A DNA stretch of 64,000 nucleotides from Streptomyces sp. NBC_00683 (lineage in GTDB: Bacteria > Actinomycetota > Actinomycetes > Streptomycetales > Streptomycetaceae): contig NZ_CP109013.1 of the NCBI RefSeq assembly GCF_036226745.1, positions 2,046,001 through 2,110,000 of the forward strand. Direction: 5' to 3'. This document shows, in pieces, positions 9,596 to 18,591 of the stretch (within the stretch, counting starts at the first letter, position 1; every line of letters begins with the position of its first letter). Both the position numbers and the translations under genes were made by a program. The notes below the pieces were generated by a model that was given only the letters and a program-made list of their open reading frames with translations, had not been told where the DNA came from and made no database searches.

Positions 9596-10614
9596 GCCGG
9601 GAGAACTCTCTGCGGGCCGGGCTGATCGGTCTCGGGTCGATGGGCCGCAACCACGCCCGGGTGCTGCACGGTCTCGAAGGCGTCGAGTTGGTGGGCGTCG
9701 CCGACCCGGTCGCCGCCGAGGACGGCGCGCCCGGTTCCGTAGCGGTGTTCCGCAGTGTCGAGCAGCTGCTGGCCGAGGGCATCGACTACGCGGTCGTCGC
9801 CTGCCCCACCGCCCTGCACGAAGAGGTCGCGCTGGAGCTGGCGGCCCACGGGGTGCACGCTCTGATCGAGAAGCCGATCGCTCCGTCGGTGCGGTCCGCC
9901 GGGATCATCACCCGCGCCTTCGCGGAAGCGGGCCTGGTGGCCGGGGTCGGGCACATCGAGCGGTACAACCCCGCCCTCCGCGAGCTGCGCGCCCGCCTCG
10001 ACCTGGGTGAACTGGGCGAGGTCTACCAGGTGGTGACGCGGCGTCAGGGACCTTTCCCGGCGCGGATCGCGGACGTCGGGGTGGTCTACGACCTGGCCAC
10101 CCACGACATCGACCTGACCGCGTGGCTCACCAACAGCCGCTACGAGTCGGTTGCCTCGGCGACGGTGTCGCGCAGCGGCCGGGTCCATGAGGACCTCGTG
10201 GCGTTCGTGGGGCACCTGGCGTCCGGAGCCGTCACCAGCCATCTGGTCAACTGGCTGTCCCCGCTGAAGGAGCGCGTCACCATCGTGACCGGTGAGCACG
10301 GCTGCTTCGTGGCCGACACCCTCACCGCGGACCTGTGGTTCTACGCCAACGGCTCGCAGCCCACCGAGTGGGAGGGCCTGCGCCAGTTCCGCGGTGTGTC
10401 CGAGGGCGACGTCACGCGGTACGCGATCGTCAAGCGCGAACCGCTGCTGGTCGAGCACGAGACCTTCCGCGACGCCGTGCTGGGCAAGGAGGCCGACATC
10501 GTCACGCTCGAGCAGGCCACCGGCACCGTGGCCGTGGCCGAAGCCGTCCTCGAAGCCGCCGCGAAGCAGACCGGGGTCCCCGTGGGGCCCGGTCTCCCGG
10601 TGACTTCCGTCTGA
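9592..10614 (+). CDS. Gfo/Idh/MocA-family NAD(P)-dependent sugar dehydrogenase
   Basis: 340-residue oxidoreductase. The N-terminal Rossmann fold starts with GLIGLGSMGRNHARVL (10-25) and the family catalytic lysine is Lys94 in LIEKPIAP; HIERYNPALREL (121-132) begins the C-terminal substrate-binding beta-sheet domain. WbpB/WlbA-type members oxidise the C3 hydroxyl of a UDP-sugar acid, producing the keto substrate for the neighbouring aminotransferase. The ATG at 9592 overlaps the aminotransferase stop in an ATGA, which supports joint action. Substrate specificity is inferred only from the gene pairing. Confidence 0.9.
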   Translation: MSRENSLRAGLIGLGSMGRNHARVLHGLEGVELVGVADPVAAEDGAPGSVAVFRSVEQLLAEGIDYAVVACPTALHEEVALELAAHGVHALIEKPIAPSVRSAGIITRAFAEAGLVAGVGHIERYNPALRELRARLDLGELGEVYQVVTRRQGPFPARIADVGVVYDLATHDIDLTAWLTNSRYESVASATVSRSGRVHEDLVAFVGHLASGAVTSHLVNWLSPLKERVTIVTGEHGCFVADTLTADLWFYANGSQPTEWEGLRQFRGVSEGDVTRYAIVKREPLLVEHETFRDAVLGKEADIVTLEQATGTVAVAEAVLEAAAKQTGVPVGPGLPVTSV

Positions 10615-10623
10615 CCGGATCAT

Positions 10624-10650
10624 CCGGGTGGCCCGCTGCGGGCCACCCGG
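10624..10650 (+). terminator. Intra-operon hairpin
   Basis: A perfect 12-bp stem (10624-10635 with 10639-10650) with a 3-base loop lies between the dehydrogenase and the second Stealth gene. There is no T-run, so it may be a partial terminator or mRNA-stability element rather than a full stop. Confidence 0.55.
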
Positions 10651-10703
10651 GGATGCGGGGTTCTTCCGGCGTCTCTCGGCGCACTGATGTTCTGGAGTAT
10701 TCG

Positions 10704-12341
10704 GTGATCCATCCGATCAACGCAACGGCTGAACGGCCGAGTCGTGCCCTGCCCGTCGGCATGCACGAAATTCCCGTCGGCATGCACCGCCGACTGGCTC
10801 ACGTCCGGCCGGGCCTCACCCCTCTCGCGGTGCGCGCCGAGCACCTTCAGCTGGTGTCCGTCGCGCTGACGCAGGCCGGCGTGGAGCACTTCGTGGTGCC
10901 CGGGACCGAGGACACGTCGTCGGCGGTCGGCGTACGGGACACCCAGCGCGGCAGGGTCGCCCAGACCCTGCGGTCGCTGTTCGGCCGGAGCCCCGGGTAC
11001 ATCCAGCGCCGGGTCCCCGTCCAGCGCACCAGCGAGCTGCTGCACCCGGGCGCCCGGGAGTCCTCCTGGCAGGGCCTGGAGACCGTGGACGTACTGCGCG
11101 CCATCTGGTTCCAGGCCGACCCGTCGGGTGAACTCGTGTACGGCACCGAGTACGGCTGCGACATCGAGTTCTGGCGTGAGGAGGAGGGACGCCTGCTGCC
11201 GCCCCGGATCAACCGGGGCGCGAGCTTCCTCCCCGTGGAGGGCGAGATGACTCTCGTCTCCCCGCACCGCTTCTCCCGGCTGGCTCCGCCGCTGCGCACG
11301 GAAGCCGCGCCCAAGCAACGGCGTTGGAGCCGCAAGCAGGAGGCGACCGGTCTGCCGACCCGCCGGGAGTTCGTCTGCACCGGTCCGGACGAGATCACCT
11401 TTCCCATCGATGTCGTCTACACCTGGGTGGACAGCGACGACCCGGCCTGGCAGCGGCGCAGGGCCGAGGCTTCGGGCGACGTCTTCCACGAGGAGTCCGC
11501 GAGCGCCGGGCGCTACATCAACCGCGACGAACTCCTCTACTCGATGCGTTCCCTGCACATGTACGCCCCGTGGGTCCGCCACATCTTCCTGGTCACCGAC
11601 GACCAGGTGCCGCACTGGCTCGACGAGACAGTCGAGGGCATCACCGTGGTGTCGCACCGGGAGATCTTCCGGGAGACGGACCGCCTCCCCGTCTTCAACT
11701 CGCATGCCATCAGCGCGCAGTTGCACCGCGTTCCCGGACTCTCCGAGCACTTCATCCACTTCAACGACGACGTTTTCGTGGGCAGGCCCATCACCCCGCA
11801 CGAGTTCTTCCTGCCGAACGGCGCGTCCAAGTACTACCCGGACACGGTCCGTATCCCGATGGGCCCGATACGCCCGGACGACCTTCCGCACGAGGTGGCC
11901 CGCAAGAACGTCCGCGCGCTTCTGGAGGGGCGGTTCGGCCGCACCATCATCGACGCGATGAAGCACACGCCCGTGCCGCTGCGGCGCAGTGTGCTGGAGG
12001 AGATGGAACGGGAATTCGCGGAGGTGTTCCGGGCGACCGCTGCCGCCCGATTCCGCAGCAGGACCGATATCGACGTCGGCACCTGCATGTATCCGTACTA
12101 CTCGTACTTCACGGAGCGCGGGGTGCCCGACACCATCCCGTACGCCTATCTCCACCTCTCGATGGTCCAGCTCTCCAAGAAGCTCGACCGTCTGCTCAAG
12201 CGGCGGGACGCGGCCGTCTTCTGTGTGAACGACTCCTTCAGCACCGAGGACGACGTGGCTGATCAGGAGGCCCTGATCCATCCGTTCTTCGAGGCGTACT
12301 TCCCTCTTCCCAGCCCGTACGAGAAGACGGCGACGCGGTGA
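10704..12341 (+). CDS. Stealth family sugar-phosphate transferase (second paralogue)
   Basis: 545-residue Stealth protein. Region 1 is at about 233-250 (FPIDVVYTWVDSDDPAW), region 2 includes NRDELLYSMRSL and FNDDVFVG, and region 4 includes FCVNDSFS and a C-terminal FPLPSPYE that is nearly identical to the end of the first paralogue. The open frame extends upstream, but GTG at 10704 is chosen because GGAG at 10694-10697 precedes it. The N-terminal domain differs from the first paralogue, so the two probably act on different acceptors. A 15-base direct repeat near the start encodes PVGMH twice (residues 17-21 and 24-28). The stop overlaps the GTG of the glycosyltransferase gene. Confidence 0.87.
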   Translation: MIHPINATAERPSRALPVGMHEIPVGMHRRLAHVRPGLTPLAVRAEHLQLVSVALTQAGVEHFVVPGTEDTSSAVGVRDTQRGRVAQTLRSLFGRSPGYIQRRVPVQRTSELLHPGARESSWQGLETVDVLRAIWFQADPSGELVYGTEYGCDIEFWREEEGRLLPPRINRGASFLPVEGEMTLVSPHRFSRLAPPLRTEAAPKQRRWSRKQEATGLPTRREFVCTGPDEITFPIDVVYTWVDSDDPAWQRRRAEASGDVFHEESASAGRYINRDELLYSMRSLHMYAPWVRHIFLVTDDQVPHWLDETVEGITVVSHREIFRETDRLPVFNSHAISAQLHRVPGLSEHFIHFNDDVFVGRPITPHEFFLPNGASKYYPDTVRIPMGPIRPDDLPHEVARKNVRALLEGRFGRTIIDAMKHTPVPLRRSVLEEMEREFAEVFRATAAARFRSRTDIDVGTCMYPYYSYFTERGVPDTIPYAYLHLSMVQLSKKLDRLLKRRDAAVFCVNDSFSTEDDVADQEALIHPFFEAYFPLPSPYEKTATR

Positions 12342-14320
12342 AGATCGATTTCCTGGTTCAGAACGCCTTCGCGGCGGACGGAGCGACCCGTGCGGTCCTC
12401 AACCTGGCTGGCGCCCTGGCCGACACGCACGAGGTCCGGATCGTCTCGGTGTTCCGCTGGCTCGACCGTCCGGCGATCGCGCCCGCCCACGGAGTACGGA
12501 ACATCTCCCTGCTGGACCTCCGCGAGGGCCGCCGTCCCGACAAGCAGGACATCCGCAGGCTCACCCCGTCCAGGGTCATCCCGCGCACGCAGGAGATGTC
12601 CTGGCGCTACAGCCAGCTGACCGACGACAAGGTGCAGGAGTACCTCGGCGAGACCCAGGCTCAGGTGGTGGTGGGTACCAGCCTCGAGCTGGCGGCCTAC
12701 GTCTCGCGCTGGGGCCGCCCGAGGGCGCTGCGGCTGGGCCAGCTGCATCTGCTGAGCACCGTGCTGTCCGCCCAGGAGCAGAGCCGCGCGTGGGCGGGGC
12801 TGGGGCGCCTGGATGCCGTGATCGTGCCGAGCCGCGCCGAGGCGACGGCCATCACGGAAGCGGGTCTGCCGGGCGGTGTCGCCGTGTACGCCCACCCCGA
12901 CTGCGTGCCCGATCCGAGGGTACGTCCGGCCGACGGACGGTCCCGGACCGTGATGGCGGCCGGCCGGCTCGTCCCCGAGAAGCGCTTCGACCTGCTGATC
13001 CAGGCCTTCGCGCACGTGGCCGGGCATCATCCCGACTGGCAGCTGCGGATCTTCGGCACCGGTCCCGAGTACGGCTCGCTCCGTGCGCTCGTCGCCGAAC
13101 TCGACCTGTACAACCACGTGTTCCTGATGATGGAGGAACCCAGGCTGGAGGCGCACTGGGCGGCATCCGCCATAGCCGCAGGCACGTCGGACCGCGAGTC
13201 CTTCGGGCTCGCGCTGGCGGAGGCCATGCGGTGCGGACTCCCCGTCGTCTCCACCGACTGCCCCGGCGGGCCCCCGGAAATCGTCCGCCACGAGGTCAAC
13301 GGCCTGCTCACGCCCGTCGACGACGTCGACGCGTTCGGCGCCGCGCTGATGCGTCTGGTCGAGGACGAGGCCACCCGCGCGGCAATGGGCCGTCAGGCGC
13401 TCCAGGACTCCGACCGCTACGGTCCGGAGGCGGCGGCGGGTCGGTTCGAGAAGGCGATCAGGATGTCCCGGCGAGCCCGCCGGGAGTCCCGTCCCGCCGC
13501 CGAGGTCTCGGTGGGGTGCACGGTGGAGCCCGACGGCCTGATCGGCCTGCGCCTGGCGGGGGTACGGGAGGGCCGCGAGGATCTGCACCTGGTCCTGCGC
13601 AGACGGAAGGCGGCGCGCGACGAGCGGCCGGTCCGGCTCCCTCTGCTGCCCGCCGACGGCCTGGGACCGCACCTCTACACAGCGGTCGTCCCGCCGGGGC
13701 CCGGGATTCTCACCGAGGGCCGCTGGGACGTCCATCTGGACAGCGGTGACGGTAAGCCCTCGAAGATCCAGCCGGGGGTCCTCGACCTGCGCGGCTTCGG
13801 TCCGGTGGCGACCGGTCCCGCCTGCACCGTGGTCCAGCTCCCTTACGCGTCCGAGAGCGGCCACCTGGTGCTGCGCACATGGACGCGGGAACGTCACGCC
13901 GAGGCCACCGAGGTCTGGGTCGGTGACGGAATCATCCATCTGCGGGGCGTCCTGTACGGCTGCGACTTCGGTGACGCGGAGCCGTTGCTGCTGATGCGCC
14001 GGCGCGGGGGCGAGGGGCACCAGTTCTGGCTCTCCGGCAACTCGTCGGGAGCCGCGGACTTCTCCTTCGCGCTGCCCGCGTCGGACCTGGCCGAACAGCT
14101 CATCGGCCGGCACGAGCTGTGGGACCTGTGGGTGGGCCGGCGGTACGACCCGGTGGTCGCACGGCTGGGCCGCTTCCTCACCGACGTGGTCGATGTGAAG
14201 GGTGTCTTCGCCTACCCCAACGCGGTGGTGCCGGCCGACGACGGTCCTGACGTCCTGGTCAAGCCCTACTACACCGCGGGCACCGAACTCTCGGTCCGCG
14301 TCTCCGAGAAGGCGGAGTAG
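12338..14320 (+). CDS. GT4 glycosyltransferase with long C-terminal extension
   Basis: 660-residue protein. Residues 1-375 form a GT-B retaining glycosyltransferase: an N-terminal acceptor domain (NAFAADGATRAVLNLAGAL), the GT4 donor domain beginning AAGRLVPEKRFDLLIQAF (207-224), and the EX7E motif Glu287...Glu295 in ESFGLALAEAM that binds the donor. Residues about 385-660 are predominantly beta-type, match no family I can name and roughly double the usual length. The GTG start overlaps the second Stealth stop, tying it to phosphoglycan assembly. The extension may bind glycan or partner proteins; that is a guess. Confidence 0.85.
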   Translation: MKIDFLVQNAFAADGATRAVLNLAGALADTHEVRIVSVFRWLDRPAIAPAHGVRNISLLDLREGRRPDKQDIRRLTPSRVIPRTQEMSWRYSQLTDDKVQEYLGETQAQVVVGTSLELAAYVSRWGRPRALRLGQLHLLSTVLSAQEQSRAWAGLGRLDAVIVPSRAEATAITEAGLPGGVAVYAHPDCVPDPRVRPADGRSRTVMAAGRLVPEKRFDLLIQAFAHVAGHHPDWQLRIFGTGPEYGSLRALVAELDLYNHVFLMMEEPRLEAHWAASAIAAGTSDRESFGLALAEAMRCGLPVVSTDCPGGPPEIVRHEVNGLLTPVDDVDAFGAALMRLVEDEATRAAMGRQALQDSDRYGPEAAAGRFEKAIRMSRRARRESRPAAEVSVGCTVEPDGLIGLRLAGVREGREDLHLVLRRRKAARDERPVRLPLLPADGLGPHLYTAVVPPGPGILTEGRWDVHLDSGDGKPSKIQPGVLDLRGFGPVATGPACTVVQLPYASESGHLVLRTWTRERHAEATEVWVGDGIIHLRGVLYGCDFGDAEPLLLMRRRGGEGHQFWLSGNSSGAADFSFALPASDLAEQLIGRHELWDLWVGRRYDPVVARLGRFLTDVVDVKGVFAYPNAVVPADDGPDVLVKPYYTAGTELSVRVSEKAE

Positions 14321-14362
14321 CGGGGACACATGGCCATGACCCAGCCGTCGGCCGACCCGGGC

Positions 14363-14385
14363 CGCCCCGCGCACTCCGCGGGGCG
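14363..14385. terminator. Bidirectional hairpin between convergent genes
   Basis: A perfect 9-bp GC stem (14363-14371 with 14377-14385) with a 5-base loop lies in the 78-bp gap between the glycosyltransferase stop and the convergent propeller-like gene. It can serve both transcripts. Confidence 0.6.
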
Positions 14386-14398
14386 CGCGGGTGCGGTC

Positions 14399-15556
14399 TC
14401 AGTACCGGAGCCAGGCCTCCAGCGCCATCCCCTGCTGATCCGTCCGCTGCCTTGTCACGCTCATCCCGCCGTCCGGGCCGATCACCGCCACGACCAGCCG
14501 GCCGGCACGGTCACGGGCGAGTGCGGGCACCCCTTCACAGGGTTCGCGGGTATCGGCCCACCAGGCACCTGCGGATTCCATCTCGGTCGGATAGGCGGTC
14601 ACCCCGAGGGTGCCCGTCTCCTCGGTCTGGGCCAGGACGGTGCAGTCGTAGCCGTCCACGACGCAGCGGGACAGGGCGAGGGGGCCACGACCCGACCGGC
14701 CGGCGAGCGGAGCGGGGGCGACGTCGGCGGCGCCGGGTTCGGGCAACCGGTAGGCGACGACCTCGCCGCTCGCGTCGTCACGCCAGAAGTGGGTGATCCT
14801 GTCCTCGTAGGACCCGGTGCCCGACGCGGTCTCCGGGCGGGCGATGAAGACCAGGTTGGGGGCGCGGTCCAGGGAGCCGCCCGGCTTCTCCTGGCGCCAT
14901 ACGTACACGCCCTTGTCGGCGGGTATGAAGACTTCGGCCCGGCCGGACGGGGTCACGACGGCGGACATGCCCTCCCGTACCCGCTTGCACGGCAGAGCCG
15001 TCCACTTGCCCCAGGCGCCTCCGCGGCCGCGCCGACGGGTGAACACCCCGCCGGTCGCGCTGCGGACGAAGACGTGGACCGTGTCGCTCCCGTCGACGAC
15101 CGCCACCGGGGCGCCGACGGCCCCCGCCTGCGCTGCGTCGGCGTGCGGGTTGCCGATCGAGTGCCATCCGGTCATCGGACGGCCTGCCTGGTACTGGGAC
15201 GCGAAGACGACCTCGACGGGTGCCTGAGGGCCGTTGCCCTTGCGCCGCATCGCGAAGAGGTCGACGTAGCCCTGCGGACTCCGCGCGACGGAGAGATACG
15301 GGAGCATCCCGGCGTCGGCGAGCAGGAGTTCGGGGCGTCCCCAGCCGCCGGACTGCGCAGCGGCCTCGGTCCAGCGCACGATGCCGCCCGTCCTGCCGAC
15401 GGCGTACGCGGTGAGGCGGCCTTCGCCGTCCGGCACGAGCCATCCGGTCGTGCGCGGCGCTGCGGCTCGCGGTGCGGCGACGGGCTGTCCGACAGGTCCG
15501 GCAGAGATCCCCCCGCCAGGATGACCGCCACGCCTGCGCCCTGAACGCAAAACCAT
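14399..15556 (-). CDS. Predicted beta-propeller (lectin-like) protein
   Basis: 385-residue protein with no confident family name. It contains recurring motifs of the type VHVFVRSATGGVFTRRR...GKWTAL, VDLFAMRR, TAYAVGRTGGIVRW and AEVFIPADKGVYVW, a pattern typical of PLL-type or fucose-lectin beta-propellers whose blades read hVFVRG-DG-hY---W--W. The open frame extends upstream, but ATG at 15556 is preferred because a purine-rich GGGGAG precedes it. The N-terminus is basic with a Gly/Pro/Ala-rich linker and no clear signal peptide. It converges on the Stealth operon and is divergent from the LCP gene, so a glycan-binding role at the surface is plausible but unproven. Confidence 0.65.
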   Translation of the reverse strand: MVLRSGRRRGGHPGGGISAGPVGQPVAAPRAAAPRTTGWLVPDGEGRLTAYAVGRTGGIVRWTEAAAQSGGWGRPELLLADAGMLPYLSVARSPQGYVDLFAMRRKGNGPQAPVEVVFASQYQAGRPMTGWHSIGNPHADAAQAGAVGAPVAVVDGSDTVHVFVRSATGGVFTRRRGRGGAWGKWTALPCKRVREGMSAVVTPSGRAEVFIPADKGVYVWRQEKPGGSLDRAPNLVFIARPETASGTGSYEDRITHFWRDDASGEVVAYRLPEPGAADVAPAPLAGRSGRGPLALSRCVVDGYDCTVLAQTEETGTLGVTAYPTEMESAGAWWADTREPCEGVPALARDRAGRLVVAVIGPDGGMSVTRQRTDQQGMALEAWLRY

Positions 15557-15862
15557 TGCTCCCCGCCCGTTCTTCACCGAGTACTTCCTCCGGTGCCGAA
15601 CGGCGATGGGCGGAGTCCCGTGGTTTCTCTGTCGAATGACCGGTTTCGCTTTTACTGCGTCAACTGGTGTCACAATAATACTCGACAGGGGTCGATTTCA
15701 GAGAGCTTCCTATCACAGAATGCGACTTCGAGGTGCGAACGGCACCTGGACGAATCGCAGCGCAGGGACGACTTCGGCACCCACGGACCGGAACTGTCCG
15801 CCCCCTTTTCCTCTCCTCTCGCACGCGCCGAGCGCGTCCCGACGGAAGAACCAGACGAGCCC
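15557..15862 (+). promoter_or_regulatory. Divergent intergenic region with LCP promoter
   Basis: This 306-bp gap contains a locally AT-rich stretch. TTTACT at 15651-15656 and AATAAT at 15674-15679 are separated by 17 bases and are good -35/-10 candidates for the LCP gene, leaving a leader of roughly 175 bases. An open frame runs through the leader in phase with the LCP gene but has no ribosome binding site. No other gene is seen. Confidence 0.5.
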
Positions 15863-16960
15863 ATGACAGATCACAACGCTGACTCCGGATCGCGGATATC
15901 CGACGAAACCCGCTCCAGACGCGCACCCAAGCCGCGCAAGCGCCGCCGGGGCCTCAAGATCACTCTTGGCGTCCTGCTCGTCCTGCTGCTCGCAGGCGGC
16001 GGCACGGTCTACTGGATGTACAGCCAGCTCGACGGCAACATCAAGGGCGTCGACATCAACAAGGCCCTCGACGAGAAGGACCGTCCCGAGAAGCTCCCCA
16101 CCACCGGGCAGAACCTGCTGGTGCTGGGATCGGACTCGCGGGCCGGGGCGGAGAACAAGGAGCTGGGCGGTGGCGGCAGCGTCGGCGGCGCCCGGTCCGA
16201 CACCGCCATGGTGGTGCACATACCCGAGGGCCGGACCGAGGCCGTCGCCGTGTCCATTCCGCGCGACACCCTGGTGACCCGGCCGGAGTGCAACAAGGCC
16301 GACGGCTCGAAGATGCCGTCCGCCGAGCGCGTGATGTTCAACTCCGTGTACTCCCAGGTCGGTCCGGCCTGTGTGGTCAAGACCGTGGAGAAGATGTCCG
16401 GGGTCCGGATCGACCACTACCTGGAGATCAACTTCGCCGGGTTCAAGGATCTGGTCGACGCGATCGGCGGAGTCACCGTCGAGGTCGAGGAACCGATCCG
16501 GGACAAGGCCTCCGGTCTCGACCTGACCGCCGGTTCCCACAAGCTCAACGGCACCGAGTCCCTCGCCTACGTCCGGACCAGGCACGGCATCGGTGACGGC
16601 AGCGACCTCGGCCGGATCGGGCTCCAGCAGCAGTTCCTGCTCGCGCTGCTGACCGAGATCAAGTCCCAGGACCTGCTCGGCAGTCCGACGACCGCGTACA
16701 AGATCGCCAACTCGGCCACCAAGTCGCTCACCACCGACGAGGGGCTGGCCTCGCTGACCTCCCTCACCGAGTTCGCCCGCTCGATGAACGGCGTCGACCC
16801 CTCCTCCATGGAGACGATCATGCTGCCGGTGGCCTACGACAAGCAGGACCCGAACCGGGTGGTGGCCTCGGAGCCCCGGGCCGGCGAGCTCTGGAAGGCG
16901 ATCCGTCAGGACGCCACGATCCCCGAGTCCGCCAAGAAGTCCCCCGCGACCGGCGGCTGA
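15863..16960 (+). CDS. LytR-CpsA-Psr (LCP) family wall-glycopolymer ligase
   Basis: 365-residue membrane-anchored protein: a basic cytoplasmic N-terminus (1-30), one transmembrane helix (about 31-53) and an extracellular LCP domain (about 82-330). Conserved LCP residues are visible: Asp91 and Arg93 (VLGSDSRAG), Arg111/Asp113 (ARSDTAMVVHI) and Arg134/Asp135 (SIPRDT), which bind the pyrophosphate and metal. LCP enzymes transfer undecaprenyl-phosphate-linked glycopolymers onto peptidoglycan. ATG at 15863 gives the expected short basic N-terminus; a longer in-frame start has no support. Its position next to the Stealth operon suggests it may attach that glycan. Confidence 0.9.
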   Translation: MTDHNADSGSRISDETRSRRAPKPRKRRRGLKITLGVLLVLLLAGGGTVYWMYSQLDGNIKGVDINKALDEKDRPEKLPTTGQNLLVLGSDSRAGAENKELGGGGSVGGARSDTAMVVHIPEGRTEAVAVSIPRDTLVTRPECNKADGSKMPSAERVMFNSVYSQVGPACVVKTVEKMSGVRIDHYLEINFAGFKDLVDAIGGVTVEVEEPIRDKASGLDLTAGSHKLNGTESLAYVRTRHGIGDGSDLGRIGLQQQFLLALLTEIKSQDLLGSPTTAYKIANSATKSLTTDEGLASLTSLTEFARSMNGVDPSSMETIMLPVAYDKQDPNRVVASEPRAGELWKAIRQDATIPESAKKSPATGG

Positions 16961-17027
16961 TCCCGCCTCATCCTTCAGGGACCGGCAGGGGACCGGCCAC
17001 GGTCCGGTCCGGCCGGTCCCGGAACAG

Positions 17028-17084
17028 CAGCGGCCGCAGTCGTACGGGACCCGGTGTACGGGTCCCTGTACGGCTGCGGCCGCT
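17028..17084. terminator. Large convergent terminator hairpin
   Basis: A long imperfect stem (about 26 bp per arm, 17028-17053 with 17059-17084) with a very short loop lies between the convergent LCP and permease genes. It is strong enough to act in both directions. Confidence 0.7.
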
Positions 17085-17112
17085 GTCGCGTCCTGTGGGG
17101 GGCCGGGCAGGG

Positions 17113-18591
17113 TCAGGAGACCTTGTCCTTCTGCATACGGCTGTTCCGGCGCCCGTACAGGAAGTAGACGGCCACTCCGATGGCCATCCAGATCGCGAAC
17201 CGGAGCCACGTCTCGGCCGGCAGGTTCAGCATCAGCCACACCGAGGCGGCGACGGACACGATCGGGAGCACGGGTACCCAGGGGGTACGGAAGGCCCGGT
17301 GCAGGTCGGGGCGGGTGCGGCGCAGGACGATCACACCGAGGGCGACGACCACGAAGGCGAAGAGCGTGCCGATGTTCACCAGGGTCGCGAGCTCGTTGAT
17401 GCTCGTGAACCCTGCCACGATCGCGATGATCCCGCCGAGCAGGATGGTCGGGCGGTACGGGGTGCCGAAGCGCGGGTGCGTCACCGAGAAGAAGCGCGGG
17501 AGGAGCCCGTCGCGGCTCATCGCGAAGAACACCCGGGTCTGGCCGAGGAGCAGGATCATGCAGACCGTGGTGAGGCCGACTGCGGCGCCGAAGCTGATGA
17601 CTCCCGCGTAGAAGGGGTGGCCGACGGCCTTGAAGGCGTCCGCGAGCGGGGCGCTGACGGAGAGTTCGGAGTAGTGCTGCATGCCGGTGACCACGAGCGA
17701 CACGGCGACGTAGAGCACTGTGCAGATGAGGAGCGAGGCCAGGATGCCGCGCGGCATGTCCCGCTGGGGGACCTTGGTCTCCTCGGCCGCGGTGGCCACG
17801 ACGTCGAAGCCGATGAAGGCGAAGAAGACGACGGAGGCGGCGGTGAAGATGCCCATGATGCCGAAGTTCGTCGGTTCGTAGCCGAACATCAGCTGGACCA
17901 GCGGGGCGTCCAGGCCCGAACCGGATTCCTGCGGCTGGGCCTCGGGGATGAACGGCGAGTAGTTGGCCGACTTGATGAAGAACAGGCCCGCCACGATCAC
18001 GATGCCGACCACGGCCAGCTTGATGGCGACCACGACCGTCGTCACCCGGGCGGAGAGCTTCATCCCGAGCACGAGGATGACCGTCAGGATCAGGACCAGG
18101 GCGAAGGCCAGGATGTCGAAGCCGAATCCGTCCGCCACATCGGGACCGGAGAGCGCCTCGGGCATCGTCCAGCCGACGTTGTCCATGAGCGAGCGGACGT
18201 AGCCGGACCAGCCGACCGCCACCACCGCCGTGCCCAGGGCGAATTCGAGCACCAGGTCCCAGCCGATGATCCAGGCGACGAGTTCGCCGAGGGAGGCGTA
18301 CGCGAAGGTGTACGCGGATCCCGCCACGGGAACGGTGGAGGCGAATTCGGCGTAGCAGAGTGCGGCCAGGGCGCAGACGATACCGGCGGCGACGAAGGCG
18401 AGAGCGGTCGCGGGACCTGCCGTCTCCTTGGCGACCTTGCCCGTGAGGACGAAGATTCCGGTGCCGATGATGACACCCACTCCGAAGACCGTGAGGTCCA
18501 GCGCGGAGAGGGATTTCTTGAGCGCGTGTTCCGGTTCCTCCGTGTCCCTGATCGACTGTTCGACCGTCTTCGTCCGAAACAGTGTGTTCAC
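17113..18591 (-). CDS. APC-family cationic amino-acid permease
   Basis: 492-residue integral membrane protein of the amino acid/polyamine/organocation superfamily, closest in style to the CAT/YfnA group. Hydrophobic segments suggest 12 membrane helices. The first carries GVGVIIGTGIFVLTG, the unwound substrate-binding helix 1 signature, and the second half has IGFDVVATAAEETKVPQRDMP, the helix 6/loop motif of this group. Start is GTG at 18591 with GGAGG upstream. It stands alone between the LCP terminator and dxs. The substrate is likely a basic or neutral amino acid, which cannot be refined from sequence. Confidence 0.88.
   Translation of the reverse strand: MNTLFRTKTVEQSIRDTEEPEHALKKSLSALDLTVFGVGVIIGTGIFVLTGKVAKETAGPATALAFVAAGIVCALAALCYAEFASTVPVAGSAYTFAYASLGELVAWIIGWDLVLEFALGTAVVAVGWSGYVRSLMDNVGWTMPEALSGPDVADGFGFDILAFALVLILTVILVLGMKLSARVTTVVVAIKLAVVGIVIVAGLFFIKSANYSPFIPEAQPQESGSGLDAPLVQLMFGYEPTNFGIMGIFTAASVVFFAFIGFDVVATAAEETKVPQRDMPRGILASLLICTVLYVAVSLVVTGMQHYSELSVSAPLADAFKAVGHPFYAGVISFGAAVGLTTVCMILLLGQTRVFFAMSRDGLLPRFFSVTHPRFGTPYRPTILLGGIIAIVAGFTSINELATLVNIGTLFAFVVVALGVIVLRRTRPDLHRAFRTPWVPVLPIVSVAASVWLMLNLPAETWLRFAIWMAIGVAVYFLYGRRNSRMQKDKVS

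Noticed and set aside
10335..10703. A longer N-terminus for the second Stealth protein
   Set aside because: The extension overlaps the dehydrogenase gene and the hairpin at 10624-10650. A GTG with a good ribosome binding site at 10704 explains the gene better.
10751..10786. Tandem repeat of a 15-base unit near the start of the second Stealth gene
   Set aside because: Only two copies occur and both are coding (PVGMH twice), so it is a minor local duplication rather than a repeat array.
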